Assembly: GCA_900754475.1 (NCBI GenBank)
Contig: CAAECY010000115.1
Coordinates: 1-24,257, forward strand
Direction of reading: 5' to 3'
From: an uncultured Sutterella sp.
Lineage (GTDB): Bacteria > Pseudomonadota > Gammaproteobacteria > Burkholderiales > Burkholderiaceae_F
Length of the DNA: 24,257 bases
Part shown: positions 8,265 to 16,157 of the stretch, piece after piece
Position numbering within the stretch: the first letter of the stretch is position 1
Layout of the letters: each line of letters starts with the position of its first letter
Translations under genes and position numbers: made by a program
Notes under the pieces: generated by a model
What the model was told of the DNA's origin: nothing
What the model saw: only the letters and a program-made list of their open reading frames with translations
Databases searched by the model: none

Positions 8265-9302
8265 ATGCTTCGATTCGCGTGCGACTACCAGGAAGGTGCC
8301 ATTCCCGAAATCATCGAACGTCTCACCGCCACCAATCTCGAGTCGACGCCGGGTTACGGTAAGGACGACTACTGCGAAGAAGCCGCCCGCCTCATTCGCG
8401 AAGCCTGCGCGGCGCCCGATGCGGCCGTGCACTTCTTCGTGGGAGGCACGCAGACGAATTCGATCATGATCCACGCCATGCTCGCCGAGTATCAGGGCGT
8501 GATCTCCCCCGCCTCGGGCCACGTCACCGGCCACGAAGCGGGTGCCGTCGAATCGAAGGGTCACAAGGTGCTCGTCGTCCCGCAGAAGGACGGGAAGATT
8601 TCGGGCGAATCCGTGCGCGCGTGCATGCGCGCCTACCTCGCGGACGACAGCCGCGAGCACGCGGTCGAACCGGGTCTCGTCTACATCTCCCACCCGACCG
8701 AACACGGGACACTCTACACAAAGGCCGAACTCGAATCGATCCGCGAAGCGTGCGACGAATACGGGCTTCCGCTCTTCCTTGACGGTGCTCGTCTCGGTTA
8801 CGCCCTTGCGGCCGAAGGCACCGACGTGACGCTCGCCGACATCGCGGCGCTCACGGACGCCTTCTACATCGGCGGCACGAAGTGCGGCGCGCTCTTCGGC
8901 GAAGCGGTGGTGATTCGCGATCCGAAGCGCCTGCCGCGACTCTTCACGACGATGAAGCAAAACGGGGCTATTCTCGCGAAGGGCCGTCTCCTGGGTCTTC
9001 AGTTCGCGACCCTCATGGCAAACGGCACCTACGAGCGCGTGTGCGGTCACGGGGTGCGCCTTGCGCAGAAACTGAAGGCGGCGCTCGTCGAAACGGGTCA
9101 CACGCTCTTCATCGACACCCCGACCAACCAGATCTTCGTCTACCTCTCCGCCGAAGAAGAAAAGACCCTCTCGAAGGACTTCTCCTTTGCGGTCTGGAAC
9201 CGCGATGCGAACGGTCGTGCGCTCTGCCGCTTCGTCACCTCCTGGGCGACGACGGAAGAGGCGATTGACACGCTGATCGCCGCGTTGAAGAAAGCCTGCT
9301 GA
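8265..9302 (+). CDS. Threonine aldolase / beta-eliminating lyase family PLP enzyme
   Basis: Cytosolic fold-type-I PLP enzyme of the GLY1/beta-eliminating lyase family (345 residues). Such enzymes cleave L-threonine or allo-threonine to glycine and acetaldehyde, or act on related beta-hydroxy amino acids. Visible features are FFVGGTQTNS (about 57-66, phosphate-binding turn), HVTGHEAGAVESKGHK (86-101), FLDGARLGYAL (171-181, Asp for the pyridine nitrogen) and YIGGTKCGAL with the Schiff-base lysine Lys206. The ATG at 8265 follows GAAGGAA by seven bases. The frame is open upstream to 7992, but that part is atypical in composition and crosses a terminator, so the shorter start is right. It is a single gene, converging on bioD with a shared terminator. 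It belongs to a branch distinct from E. coli LtaE, so substrate preference is uncertain. Confidence 0.9.
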   Translation: MLRFACDYQEGAIPEIIERLTATNLESTPGYGKDDYCEEAARLIREACAAPDAAVHFFVGGTQTNSIMIHAMLAEYQGVISPASGHVTGHEAGAVESKGHKVLVVPQKDGKISGESVRACMRAYLADDSREHAVEPGLVYISHPTEHGTLYTKAELESIREACDEYGLPLFLDGARLGYALAAEGTDVTLADIAALTDAFYIGGTKCGALFGEAVVIRDPKRLPRLFTTMKQNGAILAKGRLLGLQFATLMANGTYERVCGHGVRLAQKLKAALVETGHTLFIDTPTNQIFVYLSAEEEKTLSKDFSFAVWNRDANGRALCRFVTSWATTEEAIDTLIAALKKAC

Positions 9303-9397
9303 GCGCCTTCTTGAAGTCTCCGAGCGCCTCTCTGCGTGCGGATCCTCCCGTCCGTTCGAGGCGCCGAAGGCTCCGATGGCTCAATATGCAACATACG

Positions 9398-9433
9398 AAA
9401 AGCCCCGCGAGGTTTGCGCTCGCGGGGCTTTTT
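9398..9433. terminator. Bidirectional terminator between the PLP lyase and bioD
   Basis: Thirteen-base perfect arms AAAAGCCCCGCGA (9398-9410) and TCGCGGGGCTTTT (9420-9432) with a 9-base loop. A/T tracts on both sides let it serve both convergent genes. Confidence 0.93.
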
Positions 9434-9475
9434 CGGATCGGTGCGCTTCGGCTCGACCGATTCGTAGCCCTTCGG

Positions 9476-9515
9476 CTCAAGCTGCTTCAAGCCGCCTCAG
9501 TCTGCCTCAGTCCGC
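9476..9515. repeat. 10-bp tandem array, four units, crossing the bioD stop codon
   Basis: CTCAAGCTGC (9476-9485), TTCAAGCCGC (9486-9495), CTCAGTCTGC (9496-9505) and CTCAGTCCGC (9506-9515) run without gaps. On the minus strand the consensus is GCrGmyTGAr. The bioD stop (9507-9509) lies in the last unit, so the final codons of bioD are part of the array. Confidence 0.7.
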
Positions 9516-10244
9516 AAGCGCTTCGGGCTCAAACTTCGGCACGGTGAGGATCCGCGCTTCGGGGAAGTGCTCCCTCACGTAGTCGGTGATGAAGCGCTCG
9601 TTGTCGCCTGCAATCGGTTCGACGTCACCCGGCCAGGCGTTGATGAGAAGTGCTTCAAGCGGAATGCCGCGGCGTTCCACGGCCTCAAGCGCCAAGAGCG
9701 TGTGGTTGATGCTTCCGAGCTTCGTATTCGTAACGAAGAGGAGCGGAAGGCCGCTTTTTTGAAGCCAATCGATCGTGAGGTGCCGACGGGTGACGGGCAC
9801 CATGAGGCCGCCCGCGCCTTCCAAAAGTACTTCGTCGTACGTTTCGAGGAGCGTACGGGAGGCCGCCGCAATGCGCCCGAAGTCGATCGTAACGCCCGCC
9901 GCTTCCGCCGCAAGGTGCGGGGAGGCAGGCAAAGGAAGGACGACGGGAGCGGTGGTTCCCGCACGATCTTCGGGGGTTTCGTCAATCCCCATGATGCGAC
10001 GGTGGAGCCGCACGTCGATGGAACCCCCGACCGCGCCCGTCTGGATGAACTTTTGCGTCGTCACGCGTACGCCCGCACGCAGCCGCTCGCGGGCGTAAAA
10101 GCCCGTCGCCACGCTTTTTCCCGCGTCCGTGTCGATCCCGCTCACAAAAAGAAGCCGCTTTCCTTCGGGGAGCCGGAAGGGGAGCCCTTCAAAGACGGGG
10201 TCGCTTTTGGGGTCGAGAGCGTGAGCAAAGGCGGAAGCAGGCAT
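9507..10244 (-). CDS. bioD: Dethiobiotin synthase BioD
   Basis: Cytosolic ATP- and CO2-dependent synthase that closes the ureido ring of 7,8-diaminopelargonate to give dethiobiotin. The P-loop variant GIDTDAGKS is at residues 36-44, KFIQTG matches the usual KPVQTG substrate loop, and EGAGGLMVP (about 141-149) is the family's conserved glycine motif. FVTNTKLGSINHT is the switch-like region typical of BioD. Length 245 is normal allowing for an N-terminal extension of about 28 residues before the first strand. The Shine-Dalgarno is weak. It stands apart from the other bio genes 6 kb away, divergent from the TorD-family gene and convergent with the PLP lyase, so it must have its own promoter in 10245-10426. 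Confidence 0.95.
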   Translation of the reverse strand: MPASAFAHALDPKSDPVFEGLPFRLPEGKRLLFVSGIDTDAGKSVATGFYARERLRAGVRVTTQKFIQTGAVGGSIDVRLHRRIMGIDETPEDRAGTTAPVVLPLPASPHLAAEAAGVTIDFGRIAAASRTLLETYDEVLLEGAGGLMVPVTRRHLTIDWLQKSGLPLLFVTNTKLGSINHTLLALEAVERRGIPLEALLINAWPGDVEPIAGDNERFITDYVREHFPEARILTVPKFEPEALAD

Positions 10245-10426
10245 GATCGTTCGGTCGGTTGACGAAACTATTCCGAGGCGCTCGGGACATTCCCAAAGCG
10301 GCGTCGGGTTTCGGGGAGTAGCATGAAAGAGGAGAGCAGGGTGATCCCGAAACGAGAGCTCTCCCGGTCCGCGAATTCGCAGGTCCGAAGCCGCGGTACA
10401 AAACGGAAAACAGGAAGAATACCATT

Positions 10427-10993
10427 ATGCCAATCGCGCAGTCCGAGCCGACGGCTCCCGATCGATCCGGTGCTCCGACGCCTTTCGTCGAGCTTTTCAA
10501 CACGTTCGCGGTGCTTTGGCTCAAGCCCGAAACCGAAGGAGCGGTCGAGGGACTCGAGCGCCTCGTCGACGTGCTCGGACTGAAGCCTCCGTTTCCTTTG
10601 AGTTCCGCGGAACTGCAAAAGGAATATGCGCGGCTCTTCTTGGGGGTGGGCCCCGAGACGGTGTCCCTCTGCGAGAGCGCATGGACGAGCCCCTTGCGGC
10701 TTGTGTGCCAGGAAGCGCAGTTCGAGTGCCGTCGCGCCTATGCGGCCGCGGGCCTTGCGGTCCCGCCCGACTCGGGCATTCCCGACGACCACCTCGGCAT
10801 GACGGCCGCGTTCCTTGCGGTCTCGATCGAAAAGGGTGCCTGGGGTGCGGCGCGCGCCTTTGCGGCGAATCACCCCGCGAAATGGGTGCCCGCGGTCGCG
10901 GCGCAACTCGCGAAGCGCCCCGACGCACGGATCTACCGCACGGTGGCGGAGGGTTTCCTCAAAACGCTCGATCGGCTGCTGGACGAGTGCTGA
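10427..10993 (+). CDS. TorD/DmsD-family molybdoenzyme chaperone
   Basis: Cytosolic all-helical chaperone, 188 residues, that binds Tat signal peptides or apo-forms of DMSO-reductase-family enzymes until cofactor insertion is complete. Support comes from length, helical composition, LQKEYARLFLGVG (about 63-75) and the family signature PDDHLGM at residues 119-125, which follows a Cys/Glu-rich middle segment. The ATG at 10427 has AGGAAG about nine bases upstream. It converges on the second molybdo-enzyme pair and lies 2.5 kb after the first operon, so the natural clients are the two Tat-bearing catalytic subunits here. Which one it serves cannot be told from the sequence. Confidence 0.88.
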   Translation: MPIAQSEPTAPDRSGAPTPFVELFNTFAVLWLKPETEGAVEGLERLVDVLGLKPPFPLSSAELQKEYARLFLGVGPETVSLCESAWTSPLRLVCQEAQFECRRAYAAAGLAVPPDSGIPDDHLGMTAAFLAVSIEKGAWGAARAFAANHPAKWVPAVAAQLAKRPDARIYRTVAEGFLKTLDRLLDEC

Positions 10994-11042
10994 GGGCCTC
11001 AAGCCTCCCCGCAAGAGCACGGATTCACAGAGGCAAAAGCAG

Positions 11043-11068
11043 GAAAACCCCGCACGAGCGGGGTTTTC
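11043..11068. terminator. Bidirectional terminator between the TorD-family gene and the ferredoxin subunit
   Basis: Perfect 11-bp stem GAAAACCCCGC (11043-11053) / GCGGGGTTTTC (11058-11068) with an ACGA loop. Its A/T-rich base serves both directions in the 101-bp convergent gap. Confidence 0.9.
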
Positions 11069-11094
11069 TATTCAGGCTATGCCTTGCGGGGCCG

Positions 11095-11730
11095 TCAGAC
11101 CTTGGGTTCGAACGTCTCGACGTCCATGTGCTTCGCGATGTAGCGGATCTTCGGTTCCGTACCCGCGGAGGCGTTCATGGGGCGAGCCTTCGCGATCAGG
11201 GCCTTTGCGGCCTCGGTCGGGTTCTCGTAGTCGACGAAAGTGAGCGCCCCGATCCCGCACACTTCGACGCAGGCGGGGATGCCGCCCTTCGACGTCCGAT
11301 GCGTGCAGAGCGTGCAGTGCTCGGCTTTCCCGGCGGGGTGGTGCTGCCAGGCTTCAAGCGGCCGCTCGACGAGCGGCACCTTGTCGCCGAAGTAGCTGGT
11401 GCGCCCTTCGGTGTTGAATTGCGGAGCGCCGTAGGGGCAGGCCGAGAGGCACATCTTGCAGCCGATGCACTTTTTCGCGTCGACGAGGACTTCGCCCGCG
11501 GGGCCCTTCGAAATTGCTTTCGCGGGGCAGACCTTCATGCACGCGGGGTTGTCGCAGTGCATGCAGGAAACGCGGAAGTAGTTGACGACGTTCGCGGCGA
11601 CGTTTTCGCTCCGGTGCACGCGCTCGTAAAAGATCCCGGGCGCGACCTGATTTTCTTCTTTGCAGGCGATCGCACAGGCGTGGCAGCCGACGCACTTGTC
11701 GATGTCGACGATGATGCCGAATTTGCTCAT
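11095..11730 (-). CDS. Four-cluster [4Fe-4S] ferredoxin subunit (DmsB-like) of the second molybdo-enzyme
   Basis: 211-residue electron-transfer subunit with sixteen cysteines in four groups: CVGCHACAIAC (Cys13/16/19/23), CMHCDNPACMKVC, CIGCKMCLSAC and CTLC...CVEVC. The order and spacing match DmsB/PsrB/NrfC proteins. It lacks a signal peptide and would be carried out by its Tat-bearing partner. The ATG at 11730 has GGGAGGAAG close upstream and lies 14 bases after the catalytic subunit stop, so the two form one operon. The C-terminal 35 residues, after the last cysteine group, are an extension with no recognisable motif. No NrfD- or DmsC-type anchor gene follows; the operon ends at the terminator 11043-11068. 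Confidence 0.93.
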   Translation of the reverse strand: MSKFGIIVDIDKCVGCHACAIACKEENQVAPGIFYERVHRSENVAANVVNYFRVSCMHCDNPACMKVCPAKAISKGPAGEVLVDAKKCIGCKMCLSACPYGAPQFNTEGRTSYFGDKVPLVERPLEAWQHHPAGKAEHCTLCTHRTSKGGIPACVEVCGIGALTFVDYENPTEAAKALIAKARPMNASAGTEPKIRYIAKHMDVETFEPKV

Positions 11731-11744
11731 GATTCTTCCTCCCG

Positions 11745-13958
11745 TCAGGCCTTCGTGATCTCAACGCAGACGTCGTTGAAGGCGGGATAGCCCGAAATCG
11801 GGTCCCAGTTCTTGCGCGGAATGAGGACCTGCGTTTCCTGGTCGCCTCGCCAGCCGTACTGCGCGTCGACGATGCCTTCGCGCGCGAGGATCGTGACGCG
11901 CGCCACGGCACGCACCTTCCCCTCGTAGTAGGGCGAGGTGATCCAGATGCGGTCGCCTTCGCGAATGCCGCGACGTTCGGCGTCCTTCGGGTGGATGTTG
12001 ACCGTCGACTCGGGTTCGATTTCAAGCAGATAGGGCTGGTCCGACCGGGTCTTCGAATGCGTGATGTAGGCGCGACGCGTGCCGTTCACAAGCTTCAAGG
12101 GCCACTTCGCGTCGGGCTGAGGCGCGGGGACGTACTCGGGGAGACCCGGGAAGCCGTGCTTTGCCTGCACGGTCGAGACGAGCTCGATTTTGCCCGTCGG
12201 CGTCCGGAAGCCCGGTTTCCCGTCGTAGCGCAGCGTCCCCTTCGCGTACTTTTCCATCTGCTGCGGCGGGAACCATTCGCAGACCTTGACGGCGGGAAGC
12301 ATCTTTTGCCGTTCGGCATAGTTCGTCCCCCAGCCGTTCAGGATCGAATCGCACGCCTTCACGGGGTCGCCGCCGAAGAAGAGCTCTTCGCCGCAGAGGA
12401 CCGAGCCGATCGTGAGCGCGATCTTCCAGTCTTCCCAGGCTTCGCCGAGGGGCTTCACGGGGGTGCGGACCGACACGGCGCGGCCGTGCACGCCGAAGGG
12501 CGCATAGCGCTCGAAGTTCATCGCGGCAGGGAGCACGAGGTCCATGTCATGGTGCGTCTCGTCGCGGTAGAAGTAGTCCGTTGCAAAGGAGAATTCGAGG
12601 TTCCGGACCGCTTCCTGGTATTCGGCGGGCGAAGGCCAAATGAGAAGATTCGCGCCCCACCCGCAGAAGGCTTTGATGCGGCCCGCCTTCACCATTTCGG
12701 GGAGCATGTTGGGGCTGCACAAGACCTGCATTTCGTTCCAGACGGGCGCAAACTCGCGGTCGATGCGGATCTTCTTGTTTTCAGGCTGATTGAACCACTT
12801 CTGGTCGATGAAGCTTCGCGTGTAGCCTTCGTCCCAGCGGATGTAGTCTTCGGGCCAGTTGGCAAAACTCGAAGCGCCCGGAACGTCGACCCAGCCGGTG
12901 AGCGCCATCAGGAGCGACATCGCGCGCACGTTGTTGCAGCCGTTGTGCTGGTGCGGGACCGACTGGCCGGGGAGCATCATGCCCGAGGGGCCGTCCGCGA
13001 ACATGCGCGCGGCTTCCACCATGAGCTCGGCCTTGACGCCCGTTTCCTTTTCGACGTATTCGGGCGTGAAGGTTTCGCAGTATTTGACGACTTCTTCGTA
13101 GCCCGAGCACCATTTGTCGACGAACGGCTTGTTGACGAGCCCCTCTTTGACGAGCACGCGAATCATGCCCCAGGCGAGCGCCCCGTCCGTGCCCGGACGC
13201 AACTGCAGATGAATGTCCGCCTGTTCGGCGACCTTGGTGCGGCGGGGATCCACGACGATGAGTTTCATCCCGCGGGCCTTTTGCGCGAGGAGCCCCCGGA
13301 AGAACCCGTGAGGCGACGCCCAGGCGCCGTTCTTGCCGACGATCATGAGGCACTTCGTCTTCGGGCTTGGGCCCCCGGCGATTTCCCAACCCCAGGTGAG
13401 TTCAAGCGCGTGCACGTAGGCGAGGTTGCAGGCCGCGGAACTTTCGCACGCGTAGTTGGGGGAGCCGAAGTAGCGCGCGAGACGCATGACGGGAGGACGC
13501 GGTTCCTTCGGGTCGCCGCAGTAGAAGAGCACCTTGTCGGCGCCGTCCTTTTCCTTGATGCGGGTGAGATTTTCGGCGATCGTGCGGATCGCTTCGTCCC
13601 AGCCGATGCGCACCCAACCCGGGTCTTTCGAGCCCTTGGGGTTCGTGCGCTTCATCGGATACAAGAGGCGATTCGGGTTGTAGAGACGCTGAAGCGTTGA
13701 GAGCCCCTTCGAGCAGAGGAAATGGTTCGGGTGTTCGTTCCAGTTGTGGATGCGGATCACGGTGTTGCCGCGCACGTCGTATTTGACTCCGCACATCGGC
13801 ATATGGTTGCACGAGTCGCAGATGCTGTAGCCCGTCCATTCGGGCTCGGTCGACTCCGCAGCCGAAACCGACGGCACGAAGAGCGATTCGGCAAAGCCCG
13901 CACCCGCCGCGGCGCCGACGCCCGTGAGGAAAGATCGGCGAGAAAGGTTCGTACTCAT
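11745..13958 (-). CDS. Tat-exported molybdopterin oxidoreductase, acetylene-hydratase/catechol-dehydroxylase-like subgroup
   Basis: Catalytic subunit of 737 residues in the DMSO-reductase superfamily. The Tat motif LSRRSFLTG is at residues 5-13, with a hydrophobic stretch to about Ala33. Cluster cysteines appear as Cys47, Cys50, Cys56 and Cys82, a CX2CX5C spacing instead of the usual CX2CX3C. Cys177 in SSAACNLA is the likely metal ligand (Cys171 is an alternative). The tract VDPRRTKVAEQADIHLQLRPG and the later FVDKWCSGYEE closely resemble my recollection of acetylene hydratase, suggesting that side of the family. I take the ATG at 13958: GGAGG stands just before it, whereas the upstream ATG at 13973 lies on that GGAGG. 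First gene of a two-gene operon. The substrate is unknown; a reductase or a non-redox hydratase-like reaction are both possible. Confidence 0.9.
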   Translation of the reverse strand: MSTNLSRRSFLTGVGAAAGAGFAESLFVPSVSAAESTEPEWTGYSICDSCNHMPMCGVKYDVRGNTVIRIHNWNEHPNHFLCSKGLSTLQRLYNPNRLLYPMKRTNPKGSKDPGWVRIGWDEAIRTIAENLTRIKEKDGADKVLFYCGDPKEPRPPVMRLARYFGSPNYACESSAACNLAYVHALELTWGWEIAGGPSPKTKCLMIVGKNGAWASPHGFFRGLLAQKARGMKLIVVDPRRTKVAEQADIHLQLRPGTDGALAWGMIRVLVKEGLVNKPFVDKWCSGYEEVVKYCETFTPEYVEKETGVKAELMVEAARMFADGPSGMMLPGQSVPHQHNGCNNVRAMSLLMALTGWVDVPGASSFANWPEDYIRWDEGYTRSFIDQKWFNQPENKKIRIDREFAPVWNEMQVLCSPNMLPEMVKAGRIKAFCGWGANLLIWPSPAEYQEAVRNLEFSFATDYFYRDETHHDMDLVLPAAMNFERYAPFGVHGRAVSVRTPVKPLGEAWEDWKIALTIGSVLCGEELFFGGDPVKACDSILNGWGTNYAERQKMLPAVKVCEWFPPQQMEKYAKGTLRYDGKPGFRTPTGKIELVSTVQAKHGFPGLPEYVPAPQPDAKWPLKLVNGTRRAYITHSKTRSDQPYLLEIEPESTVNIHPKDAERRGIREGDRIWITSPYYEGKVRAVARVTILAREGIVDAQYGWRGDQETQVLIPRKNWDPISGYPAFNDVCVEITKA

Positions 13959-14343
13959 CTTGGAAACCTCCATATTCGCGGGGATCGCACGCCGCCCGCC
14001 CTGCGGATCGCGGCGCGACGGTCCTCAAGTCCATCATAGGAAAGGGGGTTTCGGCGGACCATTCGGGATCCGTCCATCGGGAGCCCCATGAAACGAGACG
14101 CGTTATCGTCAACTTTCGATAGGGAAACGATCAGGCGTGTAAATGGAGGAAGAAAACGCAATCGATGTGCGTTTTTGGAATAGCGACAGGCAATCCGGGC
14201 GGAAAAGATGAAAAAAGGGCCGGAAGGCTACCCTTCCGGCCCAACACGTGGTTAAGACACGTGAAGAACGCGGTGCGTCAATGCGTCGCGTGCGGCGAGG
14301 CGTCCGGCATGCTTACCCCTTGACCAAACGCCTTGCCGAAGCA
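13959..14343. other. Gap upstream of the second molybdo-enzyme operon
   Basis: It contains the fadL-like terminator (14211-14242) and must contain the promoter of the molybdo-enzyme operon. The stretch 14096-14210 is AT-richer than its neighbours, with TTGACG on the minus strand (14112-14107), but no -10 lies at the right distance. I looked for an FNR-type TTGAT-N4-ATCAA site and saw none. No gene is supported. Confidence 0.4.
14211..14242 (-). terminator. Rho-independent terminator of the FadL-type gene
   Basis: Perfect 11-bp stem GGGCCGGAAGG (14217-14227) / CCTTCCGGCCC (14232-14242) with a 4-base loop. On the minus strand it is followed by six T (complement of 14211-14216), about 100 bases after the stop of the porin gene. 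Confidence 0.92.
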
Positions 14344-15672
14344 TCAGAACTTGTACTGAAGCTGCACGCCGAGGAGGTAGGCGTCGAGCTTGCGGAACTT
14401 GCCGACTTCGCCGTGCTCGTCGTAGAGCGAGCGTTCGTGCACGCCGTGGAGGTGCGCGAAGCCCACGTCGGCGATCATGTCTTCCGAAATCTTGTAGGAC
14501 GAACCCACGGAGAACCACCAGCGGTCCGCGTCAGGAATAATGGCCGTACGGAATTCCTTCGTCGCGATCGGGGACGTTTCGTAGGCAACACCGCCGCGCA
14601 GCGTCCAGCGGTCGGTGATGCGCAGGTCCGCACCGAGCGAGGTGAGGTAGGTGTCGCGCCAGTTGTTCTGGATGGTGTTGACCGTCTGACCCTGCGACTC
14701 GATGTCGAGCTTGTCGAAGGACGACCAGTCGGTCCAGCGGAACGTACCGTAGAGGCTGAGGAGCTGATTCACGTCCCAAGCGACGGTAGCCATCGCCCAG
14801 GCGGGAGCTGAGACCACGGCCGAGCCCGGGAGCGTGCCGAAGGAGTGCTTCATGCCGAGCACAGCCTCGAGTTGCTTATCCGACGTAATAGTCCCGCTTT
14901 TGTATGCGGAGGAATTTTCATCAAGATCGGCTTCGTCGATCGTCAGGTCGCCGTCCGCGTCGTGCTTGATCTTCGAGCGGTACGAAAGGCCGAAGCGAAG
15001 GTTTTCCAAGGGCGACCACATCATGCCCACGTTCCAGCCCCAGGCGATGCTGTCGGCGTCGATTTCGGAGCGAACCGAAGATTCGCCGAAGAAAGCGGAG
15101 CCGCCATTCTCTTTGCCTGCGGTCGTATCGTAGAGTTTGGTCTTCTTCGTGAGGTCGGCGGCCGCGTACTGAACGGAAACGCCAGCGCCGAAGCTCAGCT
15201 TTTCGGAAGCCTTCCAGGCGACGTTCGGGTTGAAGTCGAACGTGAGAATCTGGGCGGAAATGCCGTGATCGGCCATTTCCCAGTCATCGCCGAATTCGGT
15301 ACCCATGCCGAAGGGAACGGTCATCGCCAGACCGAACCAGGTCGAGTCGTTGATCTGGTGAAGGAGGTAGCCGTGCGGAATCGCCTGGCTCTTTTCACGA
15401 CCGTTTTCGGTCGCGCCGCTCTTGCCCTTGTAGTCGAGGTTGAGACCGATCCCGACGAAGCCCGCCTGCAGAATCGTGCCCTTGTGCAGGGTCATCGTCG
15501 CGGGGTTGTAGTAGACGCCCGAGATGTCGGTACCGTCGACGCCGATACCGGCGTACGAACGGCCGAGACCGGCGACGGACTGTTCGGTGAGCATGAAACC
15601 CGCGGCGTAGGCCTGACCGGCGAGAGCGGAAGCGGCCGCAACGGCGACGAGCTTGAAGGTGGTGTTCTTCAC
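14344..15672 (-). CDS. OmpP1/FadL-family outer-membrane transporter
   Basis: Outer-membrane 14-strand barrel family that moves long-chain fatty acids or other hydrophobic molecules. The 442-residue product opens with a Sec signal peptide (cleavage near QAYA|AG, residue 23-24). The FadL N-terminal hatch signature follows: AGFMLTEQSVAGLGRSYAG and then VYYNPATMT. The body alternates barrel strands and ends in YKF, the C-terminal aromatic used by the BAM complex. The start is a GTG (complement of 15670-15672) with AGGAG seven bases upstream. It is monocistronic with its own terminator. It is not beside any fatty-acid gene, so the cargo is unknown; FadL homologues also carry aromatic hydrocarbons. 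Confidence 0.93.
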   Translation of the reverse strand: MKNTTFKLVAVAAASALAGQAYAAGFMLTEQSVAGLGRSYAGIGVDGTDISGVYYNPATMTLHKGTILQAGFVGIGLNLDYKGKSGATENGREKSQAIPHGYLLHQINDSTWFGLAMTVPFGMGTEFGDDWEMADHGISAQILTFDFNPNVAWKASEKLSFGAGVSVQYAAADLTKKTKLYDTTAGKENGGSAFFGESSVRSEIDADSIAWGWNVGMMWSPLENLRFGLSYRSKIKHDADGDLTIDEADLDENSSAYKSGTITSDKQLEAVLGMKHSFGTLPGSAVVSAPAWAMATVAWDVNQLLSLYGTFRWTDWSSFDKLDIESQGQTVNTIQNNWRDTYLTSLGADLRITDRWTLRGGVAYETSPIATKEFRTAIIPDADRWWFSVGSSYKISEDMIADVGFAHLHGVHERSLYDEHGEVGKFRKLDAYLLGVQLQYKF

Positions 15673-16157
15673 GGTAACTCCTGTTCCTGTGTCTTCTGTG
15701 CGAGCCCCAAGGGGGTCGAGGAAAAAATTTCAGAAGCGCATTCTGCCGACGCACCCAAGGCCGAAATCGGGCGAAATTTACGGGAAAACCCCTATGATTT
15801 CGACCCTCAATGGCTCGAAATTCTTCGGACGAGGTGCCGAAGCTGCTCTTTCAGGCCGAAAAATCGAAATGTTTGCGGCAGGACGGAAAGAGACTCCCCG
15901 GGGTCCCGAGGACCGAAACGGATGAACGGATGATGCGCGAAGAGGGTATGCGGGTAGGCCATTTCAACCCTCAAGCGGGGTCGACGGGTGCGGAAACGGG
16001 GCGAACGCACGGTCGAAGTACTGCTCAGGTGCGGCTGAAGTGCGGCCGGGGTGAGGTTGTTGCGGCTGCGGGTCGGCTACCGAGCGAGTGTCGGCAGGGA
16101 GGAGGAAGGGAATCGGAGGTGGGGATGCGGGAAGGCGTCGGACGACGTCAGCCGATG
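15673..16157. other. Gap between the porin gene and bioC, with tandem microrepeats
   Basis: No gene supported. It holds an 8-bp tandem duplication AACGGATG (15917-15924, 15925-15932) and an 11-bp degenerate array (16016-16059). No canonical terminator for the biotin operon is visible between 16157 and about 15950. The FadL-type gene's promoter should lie at roughly 15720-15800, but I cannot fix its boxes. Confidence 0.4.
16016..16059. repeat. Degenerate 11-bp tandem array, four units
   Basis: AAGTACTGCTC (16016-16026), AGGTGCGGCTG (16027-16037), AAGTGCGGCCG (16038-16048) and GGGTGAGGTTG (16049-16059) follow one another. A fifth, poorer copy may follow to 16070. The consensus is about rrGTGcGGCyG. 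It lies just beyond the end of bioC. Confidence 0.5.

Noticed and set aside
14106..14130. FNR-like or promoter site upstream of the second molybdo-enzyme
   Set aside because: GATCA and TTGACG fragments exist, but there is no symmetric FNR box and no correctly spaced -10.
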